NCBI RefSeq assembly: GCF_014267175.1
Contig: NZ_JACMTR010000002.1
Span: 191,001-255,000 of the forward strand
DNA: 64,000 bases
Reading direction: 5' to 3'
Origin: Pseudonocardia sp. C8
GTDB taxonomy: Bacteria > Actinomycetota > Actinomycetes > Mycobacteriales > Pseudonocardiaceae
The translations under genes were made by a program, and so were the position numbers. How positions within the stretch are numbered: position 1 is the first letter of the stretch; each line of letters starts with the position of its first letter. A model generated the notes under the pieces. The model saw only the letters and a program-made list of their open reading frames with translations, made no database searches and was not told the origin of the DNA. Of the stretch, positions 35,084 through 43,042 are shown in pieces.

Positions 35084-36223
35084 GTGCGTGACCTCGTGGA
35101 GATCGGGATGGGCCGGGAGGCCCGGCGAGCCTACGACCTCGACCAGATCGAGATCGTGCCGTCGCGGCGGACCCGCAGCTCCAAGGCGGTGTCGACGGCC
35201 TGGCAGATGGATGCCTACCGCTTCGACATCCCGATGTTGACCCACCCGACGGACGCGGTGGTGTCGCCGACGTCGGCGGTGCGGGTCAGCGAGCTCGGCG
35301 GGCTGGCCGTGCTGAACGCCGAGGGCCTGTGGGCCCGGCACGCCGACGCGGAGGCCGCACTCGCGAAGGTCGTCGAGGCCGCCACCGGGGAGGACCCGGA
35401 CTCCGCGGTCGCGGTCCTGCAGGAGCTGCAGCAGGCCCCGATCCGGGAGGACCTGATCGTCGAGGCGCTGCGCCCGCTGCGCGAGGGCTCGCACACGGTC
35501 GCCGCGCGGGTCAGCCCGCAGCACGCCCGCGAGCTCACCCCGGCGCTGCTCGCGGCCGGGGTCGAGGTGCTCATCGTGCAGGGCACGATCATCTCCGCCG
35601 AGCACGTCGGCGCCGACCCCTCGCCGGCGCCGGAGCCGCTCAACCTCAAGGACTTCATCGCCGACCTGGACGTGCCGGTCGTCGCGGGCGGGGTCGGTGA
35701 CTACCGCACCGCGCTGCACCTGATGCGGACCGGGGCGGCGGGCGTCATCGTCGGGTACGGGCAGTCCACCGCCACCACCACCGACGAGGTGCTCGGCGTC
35801 GGGGTCCCGATGGCGACCGCGATCGTCGACGCCGCCGCGGCCCGCCGCGACTACCTCGACGAGACCGGCGGCCGCTACGTGCACGTGATCGCCGACGGTG
35901 GCATCGGCTCCTCCGGCGACATCGCCCGCGCCGTGGCCTGCGGCGCCGACGCGGTGATGCTCGGCGAGCAGCTCGCCGAGGCGGCCGAGGCGCCGGGCGG
36001 CGGGCTGTACTGGACGTCGTCGGCCGGGCACCCGTCGCTGCCCCGCTCCGAGGTCACCGGCCTGGCCCGGTCCGGGCGCAGCCTGGAGCAGGTGCTGTTC
36101 GGGCCGACCGACAGCCCGTACGGCACGACGAACCTGTTCGGCGCCCTGCGCCGCGCCATGGCCAAGACCGGCTACTCCGATCTCAAGGAGTTCCAGCGGG
36201 TCGGGCTGAACCTGCGGACCTGA
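35084..36223 (+). CDS. guaB3: GuaB3-family IMP dehydrogenase-related protein
   Basis: A 379-residue IMPDH-related barrel of the actinobacterial GuaB3 group. It opens RDLVEIGMGREARRAYDLDQIEIVPSRRTRS, lacks CBS domains and retains HVIADGGIGSSGDIARAVACGADAVMLG. At the catalytic-loop position it reads VGYGQSTATTT, without the GSICTTR cysteine, so it is unlikely to be a standard IMPDH; a GMP-reductase-like or regulatory role has been considered for relatives. It always seems to follow guaB in this group. Transcription may start at its own GTG. Confidence 0.92.
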   Translation: MRDLVEIGMGREARRAYDLDQIEIVPSRRTRSSKAVSTAWQMDAYRFDIPMLTHPTDAVVSPTSAVRVSELGGLAVLNAEGLWARHADAEAALAKVVEAATGEDPDSAVAVLQELQQAPIREDLIVEALRPLREGSHTVAARVSPQHARELTPALLAAGVEVLIVQGTIISAEHVGADPSPAPEPLNLKDFIADLDVPVVAGGVGDYRTALHLMRTGAAGVIVGYGQSTATTTDEVLGVGVPMATAIVDAAAARRDYLDETGGRYVHVIADGGIGSSGDIARAVACGADAVMLGEQLAEAAEAPGGGLYWTSSAGHPSLPRSEVTGLARSGRSLEQVLFGPTDSPYGTTNLFGALRRAMAKTGYSDLKEFQRVGLNLRT

Positions 36224-36318
36224 CGCCGGCCCACGCGGGTGGACGGCTCCTGCGGGGCACGTGGCACGACCTCGATCACCCGCCGGCGCGGAGTGCGCGA
36301 ACTCGCAGCCCTCGCGGG

Positions 36319-36810
36319 TCACGTGGCGGTGACCGCCGCCAGGAACTCCGCGGCCCGTTCCCGCAGGCCGGCCCGGCGTTCGTCCACCGTGGTCCCGGGG
36401 GCGGGACGCAGGGCCGCGGTCGCGGTCTCCACGCGTACGTGCTCGGCGCAGGCGAGATCGGCGCAGATGTAGGTGCCCACGGTGTCGCCCTGCCTGCCCT
36501 TCGCCCCCTGCCGGGGCGCGGCGAACAGCGCCACGCCGCCGACCGAGTGGGTGGTCCGGCACAGCGCGCACATGGCCGCCGAGCGGGCCCCACCGGCAGC
36601 GGCGCGCAGAACGACGCCGGTCGGGCCGCCGTCGCCCGGGACGAGCAGGACGCCGCGGTCCGGGGATTTCGGGTCGCGCCAGCCGCGGACGTCGTCGAGG
36701 TGCTCGGGATCCAGCTCGCGGACCCACGCGGGGAGGGCCAGCCGGTTCGCCTCGCCCTTCGAACAGTTGGCCATGGCGCGGCGGATCCGGGTCTCGGCTG
36801 GGCTGGTCAC
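36319..36810 (-). CDS. FBP domain-containing treble-clef zinc-finger protein
   Basis: A 163-residue protein with the FBP (fibronectin-binding protein C-terminal-like) domain. ANCSKGEANRLALP at the N-terminus and the zinc-binding MCALCRTTHSVGGVALFAAPRQGAKGRQGDTVGTYICADLACAEHVR carry two cysteine pairs. Relatives of this treble-clef fold bind elongation factor G and act in antibiotic resistance or translation rescue. Whether this one does so is not shown. GTG 36810 is preferred because TAGCGT lies eight bases upstream on this strand. It is monocistronic. Confidence 0.85.
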   Translation of the reverse strand: MTSPAETRIRRAMANCSKGEANRLALPAWVRELDPEHLDDVRGWRDPKSPDRGVLLVPGDGGPTGVVLRAAAGGARSAAMCALCRTTHSVGGVALFAAPRQGAKGRQGDTVGTYICADLACAEHVRVETATAALRPAPGTTVDERRAGLRERAAEFLAAVTAT

Positions 36811-36818
36811 GGCGGGGC

Positions 36819-36824
36819 ACGCTA
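36819..36824 (-). promoter_or_regulatory. -10 box for the FBP-domain gene
   Basis: TAGCGT on the minus strand ends eight bases before GTG 36810 and suggests a leaderless mRNA. Confidence 0.5.
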
Positions 36825-36910
36825 GACACGGCGGCGGGGCCGGTCCACCGGATTTCGTCTGCGCCTCCCGCACCGCACGGTTCCGCGGCCGGCGCGAGGA
36901 CCGCCGCAAC

Positions 36911-36977
36911 GCCGCTCGCCGATCCTGGAGCCGCTCACGGGATCGCGTGAGCATTCCCCGGTTCGGTGAGCGTTCCC
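36911..36977. repeat. Array of about 20-bp units in facing orientations (locus C)
   Basis: Two forward units with GCCGCTC (about 36911 and 36930) are followed by two reverse units GTGAGC(A/G)TTCCC (36947-36958 and 36966-36977), spaced 19 bp. GCTCAC at 36933 can pair with either GTGAGC. The GTGAGCGT core and the preceding GGTTCG are shared with locus A. It lies between the FBP-domain promoter and the acyl-CoA synthetase stop. Confidence 0.5.
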
Positions 36978-37019
36978 GCGGCGGTGTCGTGGCGCGGCGA
37001 GCGAGCGGCTTCGCGCGCG

Positions 37020-38567
37020 TCAGCGGCCGCGGACGGGGGCGCCCCACTCGGTGTGCTCGCGCAGCTCGCGTTTCAGCAGCTTGCCACCGGGGTTGCGGGG
37101 CAGCGGCTCCGTGCGGACCCGGACGTACTGCGGGATCTTGAAGTCCGCGAGGACCGTGGCGAGGTGGTCCAGCACGGCCGGGACGGAGAGTTCCGCCCCC
37201 GGCGCGGGGACCAGGACGGCGCCGACCTTCTCGCCCATCACGTCGTCGGGCACCCCCACCACGGCGGCGTCGGCCACCCCGGGAGCCCCGGCGAGCGCGT
37301 TCTCCACCTCGACCGAGTACACGTTCTCGCCGCCCCGGTTGATCATGTCCTTGCTCCGGTCGACGACGTGGACCAGTCCCTCGTCGTCGATCCGGGCCAG
37401 GTCGCCGGTGTGCAGCCACCCGTCGATGAACGTGCGCGCGGTGGCCTCCGGCTTGTTCCAGTACCCGGCGACGACGTTCGGGCCGCGGATGAGCAGCTCG
37501 CCCACGCCCGCGGCGTCCGGCTCGTGCAGGGCGAGGTCGACCACGGGCGCGGCGAAGCCGACCGAGTCCGGATGCCCGGCGGCCCACTCGTGCGGCAGGT
37601 AGGTCGCGATCGAGGCGGTCTCGGTGAGCCCGAAACCGTTCCCGACGCGGGCCCCGGGGAACGCCTGCTGGATGCGGCGGACCAGGGTGCTGGAGATCGG
37701 CGCGCCGCCGTAGGAGATCCGGCTGACCGCGCTCAGGTCGTGCTCGGCCAGGTCCGGCTGGGCCAGCGCCAGGGCGTAGATCGCGGGCACCGTGGTCATC
37801 GCGTTGATCCGCTCGTCGACGACCGTGCGCAGGAACGCCCGCACCTCGAACGCCGGCAGCACCACGGTGGTGCCGCCGATCGCGAGCTGGACGAGCAGCT
37901 GGGAGTTGCAGCCGGTCACGTGGAACAGCGGCACCGACACCAGGGTCCGCAGCGCGGGCCCCTCCGCGCGGTCGACCCCGAGCACCCGCAGCGCGGTCTC
38001 CACGTTGGACAGGAAGTTCTCGTGGGTGGTCATCGCCCCCTTCGGGAACCCCGTCGTTCCGCTGGTGTAGAAGATCGCCGCGAGGTCGCCGGGGCGAAGG
38101 TCCTCCACGGCGTGCGGCTCGCCGTCGGGCAGCGGCTCCCCGGGCCGCAGCACGACCGTCGCGCCGGAGTCCGACAGCACGTAGTCGATCTCGGGTTCGG
38201 CGAAGCGGGTGTTCACCGGCACCGCGACGCCCCCGGCGAGCTGCGTGCCCAGGAAGCCGAGCACCCAGCCGACCCCGGCGGGCAGCAGGTTCGCGACCCG
38301 GTCGCCGCGCCCGACCCCCGCCGCGCGCAGGCCGCCCGCGACGCGCGCCGCCCGCTCCCACAGCCTGCGGTAGGTCAGCCGCTCCCCGCCGACCTCGACG
38401 AGGGCCTCCTGGTCCGGGTGCTCGTCGACGGTCGCGCAGAGCATCGCCACCAGCGACGGCGGGAGGTTCGTGTAGTGGGCCACCCCGCGCTCGTCGCGGG
38501 TGATCCCGGAGGTGTCGAACGGCGCGGCGCCGCGCGGGTGCGGTTCGACCGGGGGCACCGGGCTCAT
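37020..38567 (-). CDS. AMP-forming acyl-CoA synthetase (FadD-like)
   Basis: A 515-residue ANL-family ligase activating a carboxylic acid with ATP and CoA. The P-loop motif is AIFYTSGTTGFPKGAMTTHEN. The adenine motif is NGFGLTETASIATYLP, and the hinge and C-terminal domain have GWLHTGDLARIDDEGLVHVVDRSKDMINRGGENVYSVEVE and LPRNPGGKLLKREL with the catalytic lysine. The N-terminus (DTSGITRDERGVAHYTNLP) is typical of medium- or long-chain FadD types. Its ATG at 38567 overlaps the stop of the lactate-permease gene as ATGA, so the two are coupled. Confidence 0.92.
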   Translation of the reverse strand: MSPVPPVEPHPRGAAPFDTSGITRDERGVAHYTNLPPSLVAMLCATVDEHPDQEALVEVGGERLTYRRLWERAARVAGGLRAAGVGRGDRVANLLPAGVGWVLGFLGTQLAGGVAVPVNTRFAEPEIDYVLSDSGATVVLRPGEPLPDGEPHAVEDLRPGDLAAIFYTSGTTGFPKGAMTTHENFLSNVETALRVLGVDRAEGPALRTLVSVPLFHVTGCNSQLLVQLAIGGTTVVLPAFEVRAFLRTVVDERINAMTTVPAIYALALAQPDLAEHDLSAVSRISYGGAPISSTLVRRIQQAFPGARVGNGFGLTETASIATYLPHEWAAGHPDSVGFAAPVVDLALHEPDAAGVGELLIRGPNVVAGYWNKPEATARTFIDGWLHTGDLARIDDEGLVHVVDRSKDMINRGGENVYSVEVENALAGAPGVADAAVVGVPDDVMGEKVGAVLVPAPGAELSVPAVLDHLATVLADFKIPQYVRVRTEPLPRNPGGKLLKRELREHTEWGAPVRGR

Positions 38568-39772
38568 CCCTTCGCGGTGAAGTACCGGCGCGGGTTCTCC
38601 ACCAGCATCACCGCGCAGATCAGCAGGAGGGTTCCGGGCGACGAGAGCCACTGCCACTTGTAGACGGTCGAGGAGGACTTCACCGCGCCGTGCAGGCCGG
38701 GCCACTCCACCAGCCGGTCGGTGCCGGTGAGGAAGTCGTCCACCGGGCCGATCAGCTTCGCGGCGCAGAAGACCACGATGACCAGCAGGTACGGCGACAG
38801 CGCTCCGGTGATCCGCCCGGCGGTGAGCTGCGCGGCGCGTGCGGCGACGGCGTCCAGCTCGGTCTTGGCCGCGAGCGCCACGCCGCCGTCCGCACCGTCC
38901 GGGTGGACGTCCTCGGCGTCGTGCTGCGCGTTCAGACGGCGGGCCGCCTCGGCGGAACCCTTCGGCTGCCACACCCGCAGCATGAGCACCGCGGCCGCCA
39001 GCCCGGCCAGCGAGGCGACGACGTCGGTCAGCTCGACCGAGATGAAGTTGGAGCTCACGAACTGGGCCGCACCGAACACGACGCCCACGGTCAGCGCGAG
39101 CGGCCAGACCTCCCGGACGCCGCGACGGCCGTCGGCCAGCAGCACCAGCAGCAGCGGCACGAACAGCGCCAGCAGCGGCGCCTGGCGGCCGACGACGGCG
39201 CCGATCTGCTCGTACGGGATGCCGGTCAGGGTGCCGGCGGTGATGATCGGGATGGCGACGGCGCCGAAGGCGACCGGGGCGGTGTTGGCCAGCAGCACGA
39301 TCACGGCCGCGCGGATCGCGGGGAACCCGATCGCGACCAGCATGACGCCCGTGATCGCCACCGGCGCGCCGAAGCCGGCCAGCGCCTCGAGCAGACCACC
39401 GAAGCAGAAGGCGACGATGACCGCCTGGATCCGCGGGTCATCGGTGATCAGGTGGAACGTCGCCCGCAGGTCCTCGAACCGCCCGCTGGCCACGGTGAGC
39501 TGATGCAGGAACAGCGCACCGACCACGATCCACATGATCGGGAACAGCCCGAACACCGCGCCCTCGCTGGCGGACAGCAGCGCCAGCCCGGTGGGCATGC
39601 CGTACGCGGCGATCGCCACGACGAGGGCGACGGCCACCGCGGCGAGCCCGGCGTAATGGGCCTTCCACCGGAGCAGCCCCAGTGTCACGAAGATCGTCAA
39701 CAGGGGTAGGGCGGCGATCAGCGACGACAGTCCCAGGCTGCCGGCGACCGGGTCCAGGTCGGGTGTGTACAT
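38564..39772 (-). CDS. L-lactate permease family protein, C-terminally truncated
   Basis: A 402-residue LldP/LctP-type transporter. It matches the family from SSLIAALPLLTIFVTLGLLRWKAHYAG through FGGLLEALAGFGAPVAITGVMLVAIGFP, NTAPVAFGAVAIPIITAGTLTG and FVSSNFISVELTDVVASLA to YKWQWLSSPGTLLLICA. It then stops, where E. coli LldP (551 residues) continues for about 150 more with the FLTGSDTSSNALF region. No continuation is found, because the next gene starts in the stop codon. It may be non-functional or a shortened variant. It is divergent from a GntR regulator with an operator between. Confidence 0.85.
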   Translation of the reverse strand: MYTPDLDPVAGSLGLSSLIAALPLLTIFVTLGLLRWKAHYAGLAAVAVALVVAIAAYGMPTGLALLSASEGAVFGLFPIMWIVVGALFLHQLTVASGRFEDLRATFHLITDDPRIQAVIVAFCFGGLLEALAGFGAPVAITGVMLVAIGFPAIRAAVIVLLANTAPVAFGAVAIPIITAGTLTGIPYEQIGAVVGRQAPLLALFVPLLLVLLADGRRGVREVWPLALTVGVVFGAAQFVSSNFISVELTDVVASLAGLAAAVLMLRVWQPKGSAEAARRLNAQHDAEDVHPDGADGGVALAAKTELDAVAARAAQLTAGRITGALSPYLLVIVVFCAAKLIGPVDDFLTGTDRLVEWPGLHGAVKSSSTVYKWQWLSSPGTLLLICAVMLVENPRRYFTAKG

Positions 39773-39805
39773 CGCGCCTCCAGTCGTCGGCCGGAATGAC
39801 CTCTT

Positions 39806-39820
39806 TGTGGTCCGACCACA
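39806..39820. promoter_or_regulatory. GntR/FadR-type operator
   Basis: TGTGGTC-C-GACCACA is a perfect 15-bp palindrome containing TGGTCCGACCA, which fits the TGGTNNNACCA motif of FadR-subfamily GntR regulators such as LldR and PdhR. It lies in the 122-base gap between the permease and the gntR-type gene. Confidence 0.75.
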
Positions 39821-39894
39821 CGAGAGGACTGTAGGATTAACCAGGTCCCACCGTCAAGAGCCGGCGCACGAGTCGACGTCCGGGAGGTCACCCG

Positions 39895-40647
39895 ATGCAG
39901 GAGCAGCACGGGCAGGGACACCAGCCGCCGGAATGGCGGCCGGTGTCCCGGGTGCGCGCCTACGAGCTGGTCGTCGACCGGATCGAGGAGCAGATCCTGG
40001 CCGGCACGCTGAACGTCGGCGACCGGTTGCCGGGAGAGCGGGACCTGGCGTCCATGCTGGAGGTGAGCCGGGCGGCGGTGCGTGAGGCGATGCGCACCCT
40101 GGAGGCCCAGGGCGTGGTGCGGTCGGCGGTCGGCTCGGGAACGGACGCGGGGACCATCGTGTCGGCGGTGCCCACCGACGCGCTGACCCGGCTCCTGCGC
40201 TTCCACGTCGCCCTGGCCAACTTCTCGGTGGAGGATGTCGTCGCGGCGCGGATCATGCTCGAGCGCTCGAGCTCCGCACTGGCCGCCGAGCACGCCACGG
40301 CGGACGACCTCGAGGCGATCCGCGCGCCGCTGCGGGCGATGGACGCCACCGAGGACCGGGAGGCGTTCAACGACCTCGACACGGACTTCCACTTCGCCAT
40401 CGCCGAGGCCGGGCGCAACCGCCTCGTCGCGAACATGACGATCGCGATCCGGGGCTCCCTGCGGCACCGGATCCTGCACGAGTTCCAGCGCCTGGGGGAC
40501 CGGTGGGGCGACGTGTCGGCACAGCTGCGCGCCGAGCACCACGCCATCTTCGACGCCATCGTCGACGGCGACGGGGAGAAGGCCGCCGACCTGATCGAAC
40601 AGCACATCCGCAGCGCGCAGCAGATGCTGTCCGAGCCCGGCAGCTGA
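39895..40647 (+). CDS. FadR-subfamily GntR transcriptional regulator (LldR-like)
   Basis: A 250-residue regulator. The N-terminal winged helix is AYELVVDRIEEQILAGTLNVGDRLPGERDLASMLEVSRAAVREAMRTLEAQGVV. The C-terminal FCD domain has FNDLDTDFHFAIAEAGRN and AEHHAIFDAIVDGDGEKAADLIEQHI, with the Asp/His residues that bind metal or a carboxylate effector. Divergence from a lactate-permease gene and the TGGTNNNACCA operator suggest it represses that operon and responds to lactate or a related acid. Confidence 0.9.
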   Translation: MQEQHGQGHQPPEWRPVSRVRAYELVVDRIEEQILAGTLNVGDRLPGERDLASMLEVSRAAVREAMRTLEAQGVVRSAVGSGTDAGTIVSAVPTDALTRLLRFHVALANFSVEDVVAARIMLERSSSALAAEHATADDLEAIRAPLRAMDATEDREAFNDLDTDFHFAIAEAGRNRLVANMTIAIRGSLRHRILHEFQRLGDRWGDVSAQLRAEHHAIFDAIVDGDGEKAADLIEQHIRSAQQMLSEPGS

Positions 40648-40713
40648 GCCGGCCCGGCCGGGCGCCGACGTGGCGCGCGCGGCCGTTCGGCCGGGCGATC
40701 CGGGCCGGTCCCG

Positions 40714-41022
40714 TCAGCGACGCAGGACCCGTCGCAGCTGCTCCACCGACGGTGCGCCGGCCAGGTCGCCGGCCTCCGAGCGGTACATCCGGCACGACAG
40801 CGCGCCGGCTGCGGCGGCCTGCTCGGCGAACGGGTCGGCGCCGTCGACGAGGATCGTCGGCGACCCGGCGAACTCCGGGGTGCCGGCGACCGTCTCGGCC
40901 GAGACCCGCCGGACCTCCACCCGGGTCCCGGCCCGGCCGACGGCATCGAGCGCCTGGCGCAGCCGCTGCGCGGCCACGCCCTCGTGCGGGCAGTCCGGGA
41001 CGACCAGCAGCTCCACGCGCAT
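40714..41022 (-). CDS. Small thioredoxin-fold-like protein with a DCPH motif
   Basis: A 102-residue protein. VELLVVPDCPHEGVAAQRLRQAL at the N-terminus, the cis-Pro-like GSPTILVDGADPF and CRMYRSEAGDLAGAPSVEQLRRVL indicate a thioredoxin-like fold with a single redox-type cysteine in DCPH. Small actinobacterial proteins of this kind are annotated as thioredoxin family or alkylmercury-lyase-associated; no function is established here. ATG 41022 is chosen to match the usual start just before the first strand. It follows the VOC gene after 51 bases on the same strand. Confidence 0.65.
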   Translation of the reverse strand: MRVELLVVPDCPHEGVAAQRLRQALDAVGRAGTRVEVRRVSAETVAGTPEFAGSPTILVDGADPFAEQAAAAGALSCRMYRSEAGDLAGAPSVEQLRRVLRR

Positions 41023-41073
41023 GCCGCCATGGTGCGCCGCGCGACCGGCCGCGGCGCCGTTCCTCGGGATCAC

Positions 41074-41574
41074 CTACTTCGGACCCCGTTCAGCCGCTGC
41101 GCCCATCCGGATCAGGTTGCCGCTCGGGTCCTTGACGCTGAACTCGACCATTCCCCAGGGCTGGACGACGACGTCGCTGACCGGTAGCCCGCGGTCCTTC
41201 CAGCGTCGTTGCCACTCCCGGGGATCGGACACGCGGACGTAGCAGGCGGCCGCGTTGCGCTCCGGCTCGAGATCCCTCCTCAGGTCCAGATGCAGCAGCT
41301 CGGCGGTGCCGTACCGGACGAACGCGTACTCCGGGCCGTACTCGTCGACCTGCAGCCCGGCACGGGTCCAGAACTCACGCGCGGCAGCCATGTCGTTGAC
41401 GGGGAAGATCGGTGTGATCGTGGGTCCGGCGACGAGCCGGCCCGCCAGGTCGTACACGCAGCCACCGCACACGGCGATGTCCGGGCGGCAGCCCAGCCGG
41501 ACCACATCGGACGCCTTCTGCGGTTCGCCGCAGCACGCGCAGGTCGCCGTGGTCCCGCTCGGCACACCGTCCAT
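41074..41574 (-). CDS. VOC (glyoxalase-fold) protein with N-terminal cysteine-rich ribbon
   Basis: A 166-residue protein. The first 45 residues carry CACCGEPQKASDVVRLGC and VCGGCVYDLAGRL, a zinc-ribbon-like arrangement of CxxC pairs. The VOC domain follows: ITPIFPVNDMAAAREFWTRAGLQVDEYGPEYAFVRYG and PREWQRRWKDRGLPVSDVVVQPWGMVEFSVKDPSGNLIRMG, resembling bleomycin/glyoxalase-type resistance or dioxygenase folds. The metal-binding His/Glu pattern is partly kept (LLHLDL, VEFSVKD). The substrate is unknown and the ribbon fusion is unusual. Confidence 0.78.
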   Translation of the reverse strand: MDGVPSGTTATCACCGEPQKASDVVRLGCRPDIAVCGGCVYDLAGRLVAGPTITPIFPVNDMAAAREFWTRAGLQVDEYGPEYAFVRYGTAELLHLDLRRDLEPERNAAACYVRVSDPREWQRRWKDRGLPVSDVVVQPWGMVEFSVKDPSGNLIRMGAAAERGPK

Positions 41575-41628
41575 GACACTCCCGGAGTCCCGGCGAGCGT
41601 ACCCGCCGCAATGACGTCCGCGGCTCCG

Positions 41629-42207
41629 TCAGGCACGCCAGTCCGGATCGCGACCGATGAAGGCGAGCATCCGGGCCTGCGGGCCGGCGTCCTCGTCGAC
41701 GTCGACCTTGGGCCCGTACTGCCCGCTGGACCGCAGGAGCTCGTCGAGCGGCTGCATCCCCTCCAGGAGGTACGCGCAGCGCTCCGGGTCCAGGGTGTCG
41801 TCCTGGCCGGTGGCGCGCGCGAGGTCCCAGGTGTGCATGAAGACGTCGCTGGTGAAGAACTTCGCGACGGCCTCGGGCAGCGGGACCTCCCCGATGTGCG
41901 GGTTGGACAGGGTCCGGCCGGCCGAGGCCGGATCGTCCAGCAGGGACTGGACGCCCTCGTTCAGCACGTGCCAGGCGGCGGCCGGATCCTCGTCGACGCT
42001 CGGGCCCTGCGGCAGGGTCACGCCCGCGCCTGCCTGCAGGAAACCGGGGAACCACTCGACGAGGTGCCGGACCACGTCCCGGGCCGTCCACGCGGCGACC
42101 GGGGACTGGTTGTTCCACGTCGCGTCGTCGGGCACCGCGTCGACGACGCGGGTGAACCGGCCGCCGATCTCGCGGTACTCGTCGGCGGGGGACTGGTTCG
42201 CGATCAT
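41629..42207 (-). CDS. TIGR03086/DinB-like maleylpyruvate isomerase-type metal-binding protein
   Basis: A 192-residue protein of the mycothiol-dependent maleylpyruvate isomerase N-terminal (MDMPI/DinB) superfamily. FTRVVDAVPDDATWNNQSPVAAWTARDVVRHLVEWFPGF gives the first metal-binding histidine, and FFTSDVFMHTWDLARATGQDDTLDP the second. Such proteins often use or detoxify through mycothiol. Start 42207 has GGAGG eight bases upstream. It lies downstream of the Rieske gene on the same strand, 131 bases away, with a GGTGTCC-C-GGACACC palindrome (42312-42326) between them, so co-transcription is uncertain. Confidence 0.8.
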   Translation of the reverse strand: MIANQSPADEYREIGGRFTRVVDAVPDDATWNNQSPVAAWTARDVVRHLVEWFPGFLQAGAGVTLPQGPSVDEDPAAAWHVLNEGVQSLLDDPASAGRTLSNPHIGEVPLPEAVAKFFTSDVFMHTWDLARATGQDDTLDPERCAYLLEGMQPLDELLRSSGQYGPKVDVDEDAGPQARMLAFIGRDPDWRA

Positions 42208-42338
42208 GTGCTTCGCCTCCGTGGTCGAGGACCGGGTGCGCACCACGGTCCGCCGTCGGAGAGGAGACCGCGCCGGCACGCCCGACTCATCGCAGGCCAC
42301 GCCGGAACCCGGGTGTCCCGGACACCGAGGTGCCGGTG

Positions 42339-42680
42339 TCAGGCAACGGCGACCTGGTCGACCGCGGCGACGCCGGCGTCCACGGTGATCTCGGCGTACA
42401 CCGCACCGTCGGAGACCATCGCGGGGTAGGTGCGGACCGGCTTCTTGGCCGGCGGACCGCTGGGCTCGCCCGTGCGCAGCGAGAAGAACGCCTCGTGCAG
42501 CGGGCACTCGACCCAGCAGCCTTCCAGGTAGCCGTCCGACAGCGACGCGGCCTGGTGGCTGCAGGCGTCGTCGATGACGAACACCTCGCCCTCGACCTGG
42601 AAGACCGCGAGCGGTGTGGGAGCGAGAACGCGAAGACCCTCCCCGGCGGGGATGTCGTCGACGGAGCAGAGACGGATCAT
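42339..42680 (-). CDS. Rieske [2Fe-2S] ferredoxin
   Basis: A 113-residue Rieske ferredoxin of the type that feeds electrons to ring-hydroxylating or amine-demethylating oxygenases. The cluster ligands are in DACSHQAASLSDG and VECPLHEAFFSL (CxH, 16 residues, CxxH). The protein starts IRLCSVDDIPAGEGLRV. Start 42680 has AGGAG seven bases upstream. No oxygenase or reductase gene is adjacent, so it is an orphan here. Its promoter carries the same operator pair as the betB operon, so it is probably controlled by the same TetR and may serve betaine demethylation. Confidence 0.92.
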   Translation of the reverse strand: MIRLCSVDDIPAGEGLRVLAPTPLAVFQVEGEVFVIDDACSHQAASLSDGYLEGCWVECPLHEAFFSLRTGEPSGPPAKKPVRTYPAMVSDGAVYAEITVDAGVAAVDQVAVA

Positions 42681-42745
42681 TGTCGCACTCCTGGAGGGGG
42701 TGAGCGGGAGCGAGCTGGGCCGGGTGCACCTGCACCGGCCGCAGT

Positions 42746-42781
42746 GTGTACATAAGTACACGAACTGTGGACGGATGTCCA
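42746..42781. promoter_or_regulatory. Composite TetR operator upstream of the Rieske gene
   Basis: Two palindromes lie side by side: GTGTAC-ATAA-GTACAC (42746-42761) and TGGAC-GGAT-GTCCA (42768-42781). On the Rieske strand the second extends to CTATGGACATCCGTCCACAG, identical over 20 bases to the sequence in front of betB, with the GTGTAC palindrome at the same spacing. The element begins 65 bases upstream of the Rieske start. Confidence 0.85.
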
Positions 42782-42859
42782 TAGATTGCCCGCGCGGGCG
42801 GGCGGCGGGCGCCCTCCCGGTGCGCGCGCCACGGGCCGACCCGGAGACATCGCAGGCGG

Positions 42860-42874
42860 ATAGGGATTTTCTAT
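42860..42874. promoter_or_regulatory. LysR-type box upstream of the sulfatase gene
   Basis: ATAG-GGATTTT-CTAT is a classic LysR-type ATA..N7..TAT palindrome. Downstream TTGACT (42912-42917), 18 bases, TAGAAG (42936-42941) could be the promoter, putting the box centre roughly 80 bases before the start of transcription, an activator-type position. The same box occurs before the BCCT transporter gene. Confidence 0.65.
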
Positions 42875-42911
42875 TGGCTGCATCGACAAATTCTCTCGGA
42901 TGCTCGATTTG

Positions 42912-42941
42912 TTGACTCGATCAATTCCGGCATGCTAGAAG
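42912..42941 (+). promoter_or_regulatory. Putative sulfatase promoter
   Basis: TTGACT, an 18-base spacer and TAGAAG in an AT-richer stretch (about 42850-42945) resemble a vegetative promoter for the sulfatase gene starting at 43043. The local drop in GC supports a promoter region. Confidence 0.45.
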
Positions 42942-43042
42942 AATGCGCAGCAGGACGGCTCGCCGAAGGCGTCGACCGGGGAAGTCGCGCGGGTGTCCGA
43001 CGAGTCGTCTCCCCTGAGTTCCTTGCAGCCGTAGGAGTCCGC

